Source of the DNA: Bradyrhizobium jicamae
GTDB taxonomy: Bacteria; Pseudomonadota; Alphaproteobacteria; Rhizobiales; Xanthobacteraceae
Direction: 5' to 3'
NCBI RefSeq assembly: GCF_018130215.1
Contig: NZ_JAFCKQ010000001.1
Span: 372,001-436,000 of the forward strand
DNA: 64,000 bases
Positions 1 to 9,828 of this stretch are shown piece by piece (positions within the stretch are counted from its first letter, which is position 1; each line of letters opens with the position of its first letter). Made by a program: the position numbers and the translations under genes. The notes under the pieces are model-generated. The model was not told the origin of the DNA and searched no databases. It was given only the letters and a program-made list of their open reading frames with translations.

Positions 1-2
1 GG

Positions 3-1244
3 CCCGCGGCACTGCTCGACTATGACCGCAAGCGGCTGCGCGGCCTCGTGCTCGAGGAAGGTACCGCGAACTCGCACGTCTCGATCGTGGCGCGCGCGCT
101 CGGCATCCCCGCCGTCGGCGAGGTGCCGAACGCGCCGGGCATCGCCGATCCCGGCGACGCCATCATCGTCGACGGCATCTCGGGCGAGATCTATGTCCGC
201 CCGTCCGCCGAGATCGAGTCCGCCTACGCCGAACGGGTGCGCTTCCGCGCCCGGCGCCAGGCGCAATATTCGGCGCTGCGCGACAAGCCCTGCGTCACCA
301 AGGACGGCCAGTCGATCGAGCTCCTGATCAATGCCGGCCTGACCATCGACCTGCCGCATATCGACGACACCGGCAGCGCCGGCATCGGCCTGTTCCGAAC
401 CGAATTGCAGTTCATGGTGAGCCCGAGCCTGCCGCGCTCCAGCGACCAGCTCGCGCTCTACCGCACCGTGCTCGATGCCGCGGGATCGAAGCCCGTCACG
501 TTCCGCACGCTCGACATCGGCGGCGACAAGGCGCTGCCCTATATGGAGACCGTGACCGAGGAGAATCCCGCGCTCGGCTGGCGTGCGATCCGGCTCGGCC
601 TCGACCGTCCCGGCCTGCTGCGCGGCCAGATCCGCGCGCTGCTCCGCGCCGGCGGCGGGCGCGCGCTGAAGATCATGTTCCCGATGATCTCGGACGTCGC
701 CGAATTCGATCAGGCCAGGGCGATCGTCGAGCGCGAGCTGACCTATCTGCGCCAGCATGGCCACTCGCTGCCCGAGCGCATCGACGTCGGCACCATGGTC
801 GAGGTGCCGGCGCTGCTCTACCAGCTCGACGAGCTCCTGAAGAAGGTCGACTTCGTCTCGGTCGGCTCCAATGACCTGTTCCAGTTCCTGTTCGCGGTCG
901 ATCGCGGCAACGCCAAGGTCTCGGAACGCTTCGACACCATGTCTGCGCCGATCCTGCGCGCGCTGCGCGACATCGTGCGCAAGGCGCAGCAGGCGAAGAA
1001 GGTCGCCTCGCTGTGCGGCGAGATGGCATCGAAGCCGATCGGCGCGCTGGCGCTGATCGCCCTCGGCTATCGTTCGCTGTCATTGTCGGCGACTGCTCAC
1101 GGCCCGGTGAAGGCGATGATCCTCGACCTCGACGCCAGGAAGGCCGCGGCGATGATCGATCCGCTGCTGGACGCGCCGTCCGGCAGCGTGTCGATCCGCG
1201 AGCAGCTGACGAAATTTGCCGAAGCCGAGGGACTGGCCTTGTAG
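3..1244 (+). CDS. ptsP: Phosphoenolpyruvate-protein phosphotransferase PtsP (EI-Ntr), 3' part
   Basis: The gene enters from before the window; only the C-terminal part is visible. EI-Ntr autophosphorylates from phosphoenolpyruvate on a histidine and passes the phosphate to NPr in the regulatory nitrogen PTS. The visible part starts just before the phosphohistidine loop ([16 protein letters not shown], encoded around 72-120). It continues through the PEP-utilising barrel, with FRTELQFM, the [10 protein letters not shown] arginine/aspartate motif and a [14 protein letters not shown] segment near the end, and a CGEMA motif carrying the catalytic cysteine. The N-terminal GAF domain expected of PtsP lies outside the window. 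prfA follows 55 bases downstream on the same strand. I am confident of the family; PtsP rather than carbohydrate PtsI is inferred from the alphaproteobacterial context. Confidence 0.93.
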   Translation, partial: PAALLDYDRKRLRGLVLEEGTANSHVSIVARALGIPAVGEVPNAPGIADPGDAIIVDGISGEIYVRPSAEIESAYAERVRFRARRQAQYSALRDKPCVTKDGQSIELLINAGLTIDLPHIDDTGSAGIGLFRTELQFMVSPSLPRSSDQLALYRTVLDAAGSKPVTFRTLDIGGDKALPYMETVTEENPALGWRAIRLGLDRPGLLRGQIRALLRAGGGRALKIMFPMISDVAEFDQARAIVERELTYLRQHGHSLPERIDVGTMVEVPALLYQLDELLKKVDFVSVGSNDLFQFLFAVDRGNAKVSERFDTMSAPILRALRDIVRKAQQAKKVASLCGEMASKPIGALALIALGYRSLSLSATAHGPVKAMILDLDARKAAAMIDPLLDAPSGSVSIREQLTKFAEAEGLAL

Positions 1245-1299
1245 CGACGCTCCCGTCGCCTCCGCCGCCTTCCGTGATCCGCAGTTTCCGAGAATCGCC

Positions 1300-2379
1300 A
1301 TGCTACCCGAAGCCAAACTCGACATCCTGCTCGCCCACCACGCTTCGCTCGAGGCCGAGTTGCTGGGCCAGGTGAATTCCGACCGCTACGTTGCGATCAC
1401 CCGCGAGCTTGCCGAGCTCAATCCGCTGATCGACGCGGTAAAGACCTATCGTTCCGCGCGCAGCGAGCTTGCCGACACCGAGGCGATGCTGGCGGACGCC
1501 GCGACCGATCCCGAGATGCGCAGCATGGCGGAGGCCGAGCTCGACACCTTGCAGGCACGCATCGGCGAGCTCGAACAGAAGATCCGCATCGCGCTGCTGC
1601 CCAAGGACGCGATGGACGATCGCAACGTGATGCTGGAAATCCGCGCCGGCACCGGCGGCGACGAGGCCTCGCTGTTCGCCGGCGACCTGTTCCGGATGTA
1701 TGAGCGCTTCGCCAGCTTGCAGGGCTGGAAGGTCGAGGTGATCTCGGCGAGCGAGGGCACCGTCGGCGGCTACAAGGAAATCATCGCCGAGGTGCAGGGC
1801 CGCGGCGCGTTCGCCAGGCTGAAGTTCGAGTCCGGCGTGCACCGCGTGCAGCGCGTGCCCGACACCGAGACGCAGGGCCGCATCCACACCTCGGCCGCGA
1901 CGGTCGCGGTGCTTCCGGAGGTCGAGGACGTCGACGTCGATATCAAGAACGAGGATCTGCGGATAGAGACCATGCGCGCGGGCGGCGCCGGCGGCCAGCA
2001 CGTCAACAAGACCGAATCGGCGATTCGCATCACCCACATCCCGACGGGCATCGTGGTGATGATGCAGGACAGCCGTTCGCAGCACAAGAACCGGGCGTCG
2101 GCGATGAACATCCTGCGCTCGCGCATCTATGATGCCGAGCGTCAGCGCGTCGAGGCCGCGCGCTCGGCGGACCGCAAGGAGAAGGTCGGCTCCGGCGACC
2201 GCTCCGAGCGCATCCGCACCTATAATTTCCCGCAGGGGCGCGTCACCGACCACCGCATCAACCTGACGCTCTACAAGCTGCCGCAGGTGATCGCGGGTGA
2301 ATCGCTCGGCGAATTGATCGATGCGCTGACCACCGAGCACCAGGCCGCGCAGCTCGCGGCGCAAGGCGCGGCGGCGTGA
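1300..2379 (+). CDS. prfA: Peptide chain release factor 1
   Basis: RF1 recognises UAA and UAG in the ribosomal A site and triggers peptidyl-tRNA hydrolysis. The 359-residue product has the usual length of RF1. The universal GGQ motif is at residues 231-233 within [15 protein letters not shown], and the [10 protein letters not shown] segment lies in the codon-recognition region (RF1 normally has PxT; here PDT). An earlier in-frame start at 1216 would overlap the end of ptsP and add residues unlike RF1, so the ATG at 1300 is preferred. In many alphaproteobacteria prmC, which methylates the GGQ glutamine, follows directly. Here prmC is about 8.7 kb downstream, with an accessory block between. 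Confidence 0.97.
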   Translation: MLPEAKLDILLAHHASLEAELLGQVNSDRYVAITRELAELNPLIDAVKTYRSARSELADTEAMLADAATDPEMRSMAEAELDTLQARIGELEQKIRIALLPKDAMDDRNVMLEIRAGTGGDEASLFAGDLFRMYERFASLQGWKVEVISASEGTVGGYKEIIAEVQGRGAFARLKFESGVHRVQRVPDTETQGRIHTSAATVAVLPEVEDVDVDIKNEDLRIETMRAGGAGGQHVNKTESAIRITHIPTGIVVMMQDSRSQHKNRASAMNILRSRIYDAERQRVEAARSADRKEKVGSGDRSERIRTYNFPQGRVTDHRINLTLYKLPQVIAGESLGELIDALTTEHQAAQLAAQGAAA

Positions 2380-2389
2380 CGGCGCGCCG

Positions 2390-2845
2390 CTAGCCCGGCT
2401 CCGGGGATGACTTCAAAAGGCGACGCAGCGCCGGACTGGCGGCTCGACGCAACTCCTCGATGTTCTTCCTCGAAATCGCCTGGAGTTTCTGCTCGCCCTT
2501 CCTGGTCAGCTTGAGCTGCACCCGCCGGCCGTCTTCGGGATCGGTCATCCGGATGATCAGCCCGAGCTTCACCATGCGGTTGATCAGCTCGACGGCGGAG
2601 TGATGCCGGACCAGCAGAAATCGCGCGACGTCGCCGACAGTCGCAGGCCGCGGATGGACGAAGCCCTTGATGCCGAGCAGCGCCTGGTGCTGTTGCGGCG
2701 TCAGTCCGGCCTGCCGCGCCCCCTGCTCGCTGAACGCGAGAAACGTCCGCAACTGGTAGCGAAAACGCGCCAGCGCCTCGTAGTCGACCGCTCCACTCGG
2801 CTTTGTGGCCTTGCCCGGCGCCATTCGCTGTTTCGGTTGAGGCAT
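2390..2845 (-). CDS. MarR-family transcriptional regulator
   Basis: Winged-helix MarR-type repressor of about 151 residues, usual for the family. Visible features are the helix-turn-helix with VGDVARFLLVRHHSAVELINRMVKLGLI and the wing MTDPEDGRRVQLKLTRKGEQKL, whose DxRRV pattern is typical of MarR. The ATG at 2845 gives a product starting MPQPKQR; an upstream start at 2914 would add 23 arginine-rich, low-complexity residues and is less likely. It converges on prfA with a 10-base gap. It follows the alpha-CTD-like gene on the same strand by about 140 bases, and both sit opposite the ABC transporter operon. I infer that it controls that transporter, possibly through the palindrome at 3500-3520; its ligand is unknown. 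Confidence 0.85.
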   Translation of the reverse strand: MPQPKQRMAPGKATKPSGAVDYEALARFRYQLRTFLAFSEQGARQAGLTPQQHQALLGIKGFVHPRPATVGDVARFLLVRHHSAVELINRMVKLGLIIRMTDPEDGRRVQLKLTRKGEQKLQAISRKNIEELRRAASPALRRLLKSSPEPG

Positions 2846-2985
2846 TCCGCCGTCCCTGGCCTTGCTCCGTCCGCCGCATGGCGGACGTCGGCTGACGGTA
2901 TCAAGCCCGGGCACGACCGGCCATCCCGGCGGGGATCCCCGGCCGTGTTGTCAACGGTTTGGCCGGGCCGCGTGCCGCGGTGGCG

Positions 2986-3453
2986 TCACGGCGACGGCCA
3001 CTGATCGTAGCTCGAGCTGAGCAGCTTCAGGAGCACGATCTGGAATGCGACCGGGATGCGGGCGCTCTTGCGGCGGATGGATTTCTCGAGCGCCTCGGTG
3101 ATCTCGCCCTTGGTGAGCTTGCCGGTGGAAGCGCGCTCGATCAGGTCGCGCCAGATCTGCGACAGCGATTTGCCGGCGTGGTGCGGAGGCTCGATCAACA
3201 CTCCGTGCGAGCGCGCCCACTCGATGATCTCGACCATCGTCTGCGGCCCGCAATTGCGCGCGGTGGCGAGGTGCCGGGCGGTCAGCTTGCGCAGCAGACG
3301 CTCCGGCGGCACCCACCCGACCTTCGGCGGTGTATCGCCGATGAGCTCGACCGCAAGTTCCTTGAGCACGTTCATCGCCCGCACGCTCAAGCCGGACGAC
3401 GGCTCCGCGCCACCTTCAGCACTTTCCGCGTGACCTGCCGTTTCCTCGATCAT
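2986..3453 (-). CDS. Stand-alone RNA polymerase alpha-CTD-like protein
   Basis: 155-residue protein of unknown function. Residues 22-85 resemble the C-terminal domain of the RNA polymerase alpha subunit: LSVRAMNVLKEL then IGD then LL then ARNCGPQTMVEIIEW and a final SHGV. Lined up by eye with E. coli alpha, Arg25 and Asn28 match Arg265 and Asn268, Asn67 and Gly69 match Asn294 and Gly296; these contact UP-element DNA in RpoA. About 13 extra residues lie between the two halves. No assembly domain of alpha is present, so this is not rpoA. Residues 95-155 are a basic, helical tail (KSIRRKSARIP). It is divergent from the ABC transporter and upstream of the MarR gene. A generic helix-hairpin-helix protein is the alternative reading. 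Confidence 0.75.
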   Translation of the reverse strand: MIEETAGHAESAEGGAEPSSGLSVRAMNVLKELAVELIGDTPPKVGWVPPERLLRKLTARHLATARNCGPQTMVEIIEWARSHGVLIEPPHHAGKSLSQIWRDLIERASTGKLTKGEITEALEKSIRRKSARIPVAFQIVLLKLLSSSYDQWPSP

Positions 3454-3499
3454 GTCTCTTTATGACAGGACCGGCACACGAGCGCAAACCTCGATCACG

Positions 3500-3520
3500 T
3501 TATATCGTGAAGCGATATAA
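3500..3520. promoter_or_regulatory. Perfect inverted repeat, candidate operator
   Basis: TTATATCG, five bases, CGATATAA: an 8+8 perfect dyad in the 222-base gap between the alpha-CTD-like gene (leftward) and the ABC binding-protein gene (rightward). Size and symmetry fit a MarR- or GntR-type dimer site, and a MarR gene is two genes away. The binding protein is inferred, not shown. It is AT-rich in a GC-rich setting, so it could also overlap promoter elements. Confidence 0.55.
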
Positions 3521-3675
3521 TTCGACGAAAGTGACATTGACTAAACCCGCGGCTGGGCAATTGTTAGCGGTGGAGAGGCTGCGCAACAGCAGCCGCGCAC
3601 CTGCCGCCGGTCACCCCGATCCGGCGACCACTGGTGATGCGCGCCAAAATCAATCCATTTGGAGGATACCGAGCG

Positions 3676-5022
3676 ATGAGCACCAAGGAGTTTCGGCCGG
3701 GCAGGCAACTGAACGTTTCGCGTCGCACCTTGCTGCAGGCCGGTGCAGGCTTGATCGGCGGTGCGGTGCTTCCCGCCTCCGGCGCGCTTGCCGAGGATCA
3801 TCCGGCGATCGGGACCTATCCCGCCGGCTCGTCCGGCTCCTCGGTCTTCATCGGGATCTCGGTGCCGCGCACCGGCACCTATGCCGTTCAGGGCGAGGAT
3901 GAGCTCAAGGGCTATCAGCTCGCGATCGAACACATCAACAGCGGACACGACCTGATCAAGAAGATCTCGCCGAAGACCACCAAGGGCGTGCTCGGCAAGG
4001 AGCTGAAGTTCGGCGTTGCGGATTCCGCGGCGAAGCCGAACGAGGCCGTCCAGGCGCAGCAGCGCTTCATCACCGAGAACAAGGCGGTGATGATCACCGG
4101 TGGCACCTCCAGCGCGGTCGCGGTCGCGCTCAACAAGCTGGCGCAGCGCGAGAAGGTGATCTTCGTCTGCGGCATTTCCGGCTCCAACGATACCACCGGC
4201 AAGGATTGCGTGCGCTACGGCTTCCGCCAGGATTTCTTCGGCCAGACCGCGGCGGCGGCAATCGCGCCGGTGCTGATCAAGCAGTTCGGCAAGAACAAGA
4301 AGGCAGCCTACCTGACCCCGGACTACACCTATGGCCACACCGTCACCAAGTCGATGCAGGACTTCCTCGCCACGGCCGGCTGGACCACCACCACCGACCA
4401 GGTCTCGCCACTCGGCGCGCCGGACTATTCGTCCTACCTGCTCAACGTCGCCAACTCCGGCGCAGACGTTCTGATCAACGTCAACTGGGGACACGACGCC
4501 GTGCTGTCGACGCAGCAGGCCAAGCAGTTCGGCGTGCTCGACAAGATGAAGCTGGTGGTGCCCTACCAGGTCCCGTTCATCGCCCGCGAGACCGGCGGCC
4601 TGATGCAGGGCGTCTATGCGGCCACCGATTACTGGTGGACGATCGAGGACAAATATCCGCTGGCCAAGATGTTCAACGACGCCTTCGACAAGAAGTACGG
4701 CTACAAGCCGGAATGGGGCGCCGAGAACGCCTATGTCAGCTTCGCCCACTGGGCCCGCATGGTCGAGGAGGCCGGCAGCTTCTATCCGCCCGACGTCATC
4801 AAGGCCTACGAGAAGGGCGAGACCATCCCCTCGCTGGTCGGCGACGTCCACTATCGCGCCGAGGACCATCAGTGCGTGCGTCCCGTCATCATCGTCCGCG
4901 GCAAGATGGAAAAGGACATGAAGAACAAGGAGGACTATTACGACATCGTCGAGATCGTGCCCGGCGAAGGGCTGATGCAGAAACCGGACGCATTCGGCTG
5001 CCATCTCGGCGATTACACCTGA
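3676..5022 (+). CDS. Periplasmic substrate-binding protein of a branched-chain-amino-acid-type ABC transporter
   Basis: 448-residue periplasmic binding protein (type I fold, LivJ/UrtA/AmiC-like). The N-terminus has a Tat-type signal (SRRTLLQAG, then a hydrophobic stretch ending ASGALA). The mature part opens with IGISVPRTGTYAVQGEDELKGYQLA, typical of this family. GGAGG at 3661-3665 lies ten bases before the ATG at 3676, which decides this start over an in-frame ATG at 3634. It is the first gene of a transporter operon with permeases and ATPases at 5136-8591. The ligand cannot be read from the sequence; amino acids, urea/amides and aromatic acids are all known for the family. Confidence 0.9.
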   Translation: MSTKEFRPGRQLNVSRRTLLQAGAGLIGGAVLPASGALAEDHPAIGTYPAGSSGSSVFIGISVPRTGTYAVQGEDELKGYQLAIEHINSGHDLIKKISPKTTKGVLGKELKFGVADSAAKPNEAVQAQQRFITENKAVMITGGTSSAVAVALNKLAQREKVIFVCGISGSNDTTGKDCVRYGFRQDFFGQTAAAAIAPVLIKQFGKNKKAAYLTPDYTYGHTVTKSMQDFLATAGWTTTTDQVSPLGAPDYSSYLLNVANSGADVLINVNWGHDAVLSTQQAKQFGVLDKMKLVVPYQVPFIARETGGLMQGVYAATDYWWTIEDKYPLAKMFNDAFDKKYGYKPEWGAENAYVSFAHWARMVEEAGSFYPPDVIKAYEKGETIPSLVGDVHYRAEDHQCVRPVIIVRGKMEKDMKNKEDYYDIVEIVPGEGLMQKPDAFGCHLGDYT

Positions 5023-5041
5023 TCGATCGTGGGAACCTTGG

Positions 5042-5078
5042 CGCCGTGGGCGGAGTTCAACGCCCGCGGCGTCGTTTT
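5042..5078 (+). terminator. Hairpin between binding protein and permease genes
   Basis: CGCCGTGGGCG (5042-5052) can pair with CGCCCGCGGCG (5061-5071), eleven pairs including one G-U, with an eight-base loop, followed by TCGTTTT. It resembles a weak intrinsic terminator. In binding-protein transporter operons such hairpins commonly lower expression of the membrane and ATPase genes relative to the binding protein, or protect the upstream mRNA. Confidence 0.55.
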
Positions 5079-5135
5079 GTGCCGGAACTCCAGCGGCGAC
5101 ATGCTTTCATTGACGGGGCCATCTGAGTTCGCGCC

Positions 5136-6011
5136 ATGATCAACTGGCCAAATTTCGTCTCCCAGCTGTTTAACGGACTGGCGCTCGGCGCCTTGCTGGC
5201 GCTGATCAGCTCCGGACTGACGATCATCTACGGCACGCTCGGCGTGCTCAATCTCGCCCATGGCGCCATGTTCATGATCGGCGGCTATGCCGGATATGTG
5301 GCCTACAGCTACACCGGCTCCTTCGTCGTCGCGGTCGTGGCGGGCTCGCTGTTCGTGATGGCGCTCGGAGTGGTGATGGAGCGGGTCGTGATCCGCCACT
5401 TCTATCATCGTCCGCATGAGGACCAGCTGCTGGTCACGTTCGGGCTCGGCATCTGCTTCGTCGAGATCGTGCGGCTGATCTTCACCAGCCAGTCCCAGGT
5501 GGTACCGCCGCCACCGATGCTGCAGGGCATCACCTCGCTCGGCTTCCTGTTCTACCCGACCTATCGCCTCGCGGTGGTCGGCATCGTCGCAGTCGCGCTC
5601 GGCGGGCTGTTCCTGGTGCTCTACCGCACGCGATTGGGAATGATCGTGCGCGCCGGCATCGAGGATTCGGTGATGGTGGATTCGCTCGGCATCAACGTCT
5701 ACCGCGTCTTCATGATCGTGTTCGGCATCGGCGCGATGGCCGCGGGCTTCGCCGGCATCATCAATGCGCCGGTGGTGTCGCTCACGCCCGGCGTCGGCGA
5801 CGACATCCTGGTCGAGACCTTCGTCGTCGTGGTGATCGGCGGCGTCGGCTCGTTTCCCGGCGCCATCCTCGGCGGCCTGATCGCAGGCGAGATCATCAGC
5901 ATCACCTCCATGTTCAACCCCGGTTACGCCTACGTCATGCTGTTCGCGGCAATGACGCTCGTGCTCGTGATCAGACCGCACGGCCTGCTCGGCACGCAGG
6001 GCCGCGAATGA
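5136..6011 (+). CDS. ABC transporter permease, LivH type
   Basis: 291-residue inner-membrane permease with about eight hydrophobic segments. The N-terminus NGLALGALLALISSGLTIIYG and the following GVLNLAHGAMFMIGGY are signatures of LivH/UrtB-type permeases; GIEDSVMVDSLGINV is the cytoplasmic loop that contacts the ATPase. It pairs with the permease half of the next gene, 13 bases downstream. No strong ribosome-binding site precedes the ATG at 5136. A 113-base gap with a hairpin separates it from the binding-protein gene. Confidence 0.92.
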   Translation: MINWPNFVSQLFNGLALGALLALISSGLTIIYGTLGVLNLAHGAMFMIGGYAGYVAYSYTGSFVVAVVAGSLFVMALGVVMERVVIRHFYHRPHEDQLLVTFGLGICFVEIVRLIFTSQSQVVPPPPMLQGITSLGFLFYPTYRLAVVGIVAVALGGLFLVLYRTRLGMIVRAGIEDSVMVDSLGINVYRVFMIVFGIGAMAAGFAGIINAPVVSLTPGVGDDILVETFVVVVIGGVGSFPGAILGGLIAGEIISITSMFNPGYAYVMLFAAMTLVLVIRPHGLLGTQGRE

Positions 6012-6024
6012 CGACGGATATGCA

Positions 6025-7892
6025 ATGCTGAAGCAGCGCCCATACCTGATCGAGACCCTGACCGCCATCGGCCTGATCGCCGCGCCCTTCGTGCTGCCCC
6101 TGCTCGGCTTCGCGCCGAACACGGTCAACCGGATCCTGGTGTGGGGCCTGTTCGGCCTCGGCTTCGACATCCTGTTCGGCTTCACCGGCCTGTTGTCGTT
6201 CGGCCAATCCGCGTTCTACGGCACCGGCGGCTTCGTTGCGGCCTACCTGCTGACCCAGGCCGGATTTCCCAACGTCCTGCTCGCGCTCGTCATCGGCATG
6301 ATCGCGGCGGCCGCCGCCGGCTACCTGATCGGCCTGATCGCGTTGCGCCGGACCGGCATCTATTTCGCGATGATCACGGTCGCGATCGCCGAAGTGTTCT
6401 TCTTCGTCGAGTTCAATCCGCTGTCGGACTGGACCGGCGGCGAGAACGGGCTGCCTGGCGTGCCGACCCCGAGCTTCAATCTCGGCTTCACCACGCTGCA
6501 TTTCGACAGCGGCTGGTCGCTCTATCAATTCCTCGCGCTGTGCTATTTCGTCGGCATCGTCATCGCGCTGCGTATCGTGCGCTCGCCGGTCGGCGCGATC
6601 TTCAGCGCGATCAGGGACAATCCGCTGCGCGCGACCGCGGTCGGCCACAACATCCACGCCTACAAGCTGACCGCGTTCGTGATCGCCGCCGCCTATGCCG
6701 GCTTCGCGGGCGGCCTGCTCGGCGTGCTGCAGGCTTTCATGCCGCCGGACGCATTCACCTTCGACACCTCGGGGCAACTCGTGATGCAGACGGCGATCGG
6801 CGGCCGCGGCACGTTGTTCGGACCGCTGGTCGGCGCGGCCGTCTGGCTGTCGCTGCAGGATTTTCTGCAGGCGACGCTCAATCTGGGCGCGGCCTGGAAG
6901 CTGGTGTTGGGCATCGTCTTCGTGCTGCTGGTGTGCTTCCTGCGCCGCGGCATCGTCGGCGGCCTCGTTGATCTCTATGGGCTGCTGACCGGCAAGCGCG
7001 GCGCTGAAGCCGACACAACCGAGGCAGGTGTTTCCGCGCAGGACGAGCAGCGCGCCGCGGAAGCCGCCACCGCCCACGAGCCGGCCGCGGTCCCGATCTC
7101 GTCGCGACCGCACCTCCCCGGCGCGCCGTCCGGCCCCATCCTGCAGGCGCGAGGCCTGACCAAGCGCTATGGCGGCCTGCTCGCCAACAGCGACATCGAC
7201 TTCACGGTCAACCATGGTGAGCTGCGCGGCATCATCGGGCCCAACGGGGCGGGCAAATCGACCTTCTTCAAGATGCTGACCTGCGAGGTCCACCCGACGT
7301 CGGGCAGCATCGTGTTCGAAGGCCGCGACATCACCGGGCTCAGCGTCACCGATGTCTGCCAGCTCGGCCTGACCAAGAGCTATCAGGTCAACCAGCTGTT
7401 CGCAGGACTGACCGTGCGCGAGAACCTGGTGATCGCGGCGCTGTCCGGACTGCGCGGCAGGTTTCGGCTGGATCTGTTCCGCAGCATCGACGGCATTCCC
7501 GGCCTCACCGAGCGCGTCGAGCACACGCTCGAGCTGGTCAATCTGACGGCCCGGCCGGACACGCCGGTGTCCGAGCTCGCCTATGGCGAGAAGCGCCGGC
7601 TGGAGATCGGCCTCGCGCTTGCGACCTCCCCGAGCCTGCTGCTGCTCGACGAGCCGCTCGCCGGCATGAGCCCGCGCGAGCGGGTCGAGACGGTGAGGCT
7701 CCTGAAGTCGATCAGCCAGGGCCGTACGATGATCATCATCGATCACGACATGGATGCGCTGTTCGAGCTCGCCGAGCGCGTGACCGTGCTGCAGGAGGGC
7801 CGCGTGCTGGTCGAGGGAACGCCCGACGAGATCAAGAACAATTCGACCGTCCAGGAGGCCTATCTTGGCGGCGTGCATGGAGTGCTCGCCGC

Positions 7893-7896
<4 letters not shown>
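6025..7896 (+). CDS. Fused LivM-type permease and LivG-type ATPase
   Basis: 623-residue fusion. Residues 1 to about 315 are a LivM-like permease (GFTGLLSFGQSAFYGTGGF, and the loop AIRDNPLRATAVGHN). Residues 325-370 are a polar, alanine-rich linker. Residues from about 373 to 623 are an ATP-binding domain: Walker A GPNGAGKST, signature-like region VSELAYGEKRRLEIG, Walker B LLLLDEPLAGMSPRE and the switch histidine in IIIDHDMD. LivM and LivG are usually separate; fusions occur in some rhizobial HAAT transporters. The stop overlaps the start of the next ATPase gene by four bases (ATGA). Confidence 0.93.
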
Positions 7897-8591
<695 letters not shown>

Positions 8592-8656
8592 GCTTGCATG
8601 ACTGGCTAGCCGACGGGCCTTCCGACGCGCGCGCATTCGTCGCGATTGCCCGGCGT

Positions 8657-8989
8657 TCAAATTGGCCCGGGATTGTGCACAACGATCCTCAGGTTGGCGA
8701 TCACGATCCCGCCTTTGTCGACAATGACCAGATTCGTGGTACCGGGGCCCAGCGCCTTGAGGAGCAGCGAGCGCTTGCCCAGCGCCTGAAAATCGATCAC
8801 GCGGGGATCTCCGATCAGCACGAGGCCAAACGGCCTATCGATCTCGAGCGTGGTCCTGCCGCCGGGCTCGAGATTGACGCTGGCGTGCCCACCTTTGATC
8901 TCCGTCTGCGCTCGCGCGCGTGATATCGCGGGCCCCATCGCAAATTGGGCTGCAAGGAGGGCGACAATCAATGAATGACGCGTTTGCAT
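8657..8989 (-). CDS. Secreted pilus-assembly N-terminal-domain-like protein
   Basis: 110-residue exported protein. Residues 1 to about 28 are a signal peptide (MQTRHSLIVALLAAQFAMG, cleavage near ARAQ). The rest matches the small beta domain found at the start of CpaC/RcpA-type secretins: VNLEPGGRTTLEIDRPFG, then VLIGDPRVIDFQALG, then GTTNLVIVDKGG. In secretins this precedes BON and pore domains, but here the protein ends after it. No tad/cpa pilus genes are nearby. The ATG at 8989 is chosen because it places the signal peptide at the N-terminus, although AGAGG directly abuts it. Role unknown, possibly a periplasmic accessory. Confidence 0.75.
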   Translation of the reverse strand: MQTRHSLIVALLAAQFAMGPAISRARAQTEIKGGHASVNLEPGGRTTLEIDRPFGLVLIGDPRVIDFQALGKRSLLLKALGPGTTNLVIVDKGGIVIANLRIVVHNPGPI

Positions 8990-9050
8990 CCTCTGCGCTT
9001 CCAGATGTCGTACATGGTCAAGTGACGCGCTCCAAGGCGACTCCGACCCT

Positions 9051-9662
9051 TCAAGGCATCCTGGCCGGTGAGGAGAATGGCTTGGTGGCATCGGCAAGGA
9101 ACATGACAAGCGCACTCAGATCGCTGGTTCCGCTACTGAACACCTCCATGGGCATGCCGGGCCCATGTCCGGGCATGACCTGTCCGGCTGCCGCATGGCC
9201 AACGCCATGTGGCGTCTTTTGGCCCAGCTCTCCCGTCAGCACATAGAAGCTTTCAGATCCGGGATGCGTGTGCACGGGCGTTCTAGCTCCCGGCGATCCG
9301 GCCGCGCTATTGATGCGCAACAGATACTGGGGCGCGGGGAAGGACGGCACCGGGCCCACTTCCGCAACCATGGTGCCGCCAGGCGACGATCCACCCTTCG
9401 CGCCGAGGGTGAACAACCACGCCTTGCCGGCGGCTTCGGCGGCGAGTGCAGTCGGACCAGCCGCCGCTTGCGCCTGGGCCAGCGTCGGGAAATTGTCGAT
9501 GCGCCAGAACAATTGACCGATAGGCAGTTGCGGAATTTTCCTCTCCGCTATCGGCTTGATTTCAAATTGTTGAGCCGGGGCGGTCGATGATGTCAACGCC
9601 ATGCCTGCAATGGCCCCCGATACCAAAGCAGCATGTCGAGAAATGAGCCAACCGCCCGGCAT
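9051..9662 (-). CDS. Exported cupin-domain protein
   Basis: 203-residue protein with an N-terminal hydrophobic signal (HAALVSGAIAGMALTSSTAPAQ) and a C-terminal cupin barrel. The first cupin motif HTHPGSESFYVLTGEL supplies two histidines and a glutamate as likely metal ligands; the second motif GHGPGMPMEVFSSG is less canonical. GGAG eight bases before the ATG at 9662 supports this start over 9719. It is divergent from the AraC-type gene and upstream of the pilus-N-like gene on the same strand. Substrate not predictable; it could be a small dioxygenase or a binding protein. Confidence 0.75.
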   Translation of the reverse strand: MPGGWLISRHAALVSGAIAGMALTSSTAPAQQFEIKPIAERKIPQLPIGQLFWRIDNFPTLAQAQAAAGPTALAAEAAGKAWLFTLGAKGGSSPGGTMVAEVGPVPSFPAPQYLLRINSAAGSPGARTPVHTHPGSESFYVLTGELGQKTPHGVGHAAAGQVMPGHGPGMPMEVFSSGTSDLSALVMFLADATKPFSSPARMP

Positions 9663-9828
9663 CGATGAGTCTCCAGGAAAAATTCGCGGTATCGGGAAGA
9701 TTGCGGTGAATCGCGGCAACCGGGCTATTCAGTTTGCGCGCCGATATTCAAAAATCGCCGAAAACGCAGTAGCATGCGCGTGCGACTGGCCCTGCCGGCG
9801 AATAGCCGTGATATCGGCAGACGATCAC

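Noticed and set aside
3541-5004. 487-codon open frame antisense to the binding-protein gene
   Set aside because: No ribosome-binding site or domain; shadow of a gene with a clear Tat signal and family match.
5971-7878. 635-codon open frame antisense to the LivM-LivG fusion
   Set aside because: Same GC artefact; low-complexity product rich in Q, R, E and D, and the coding strand is clear.
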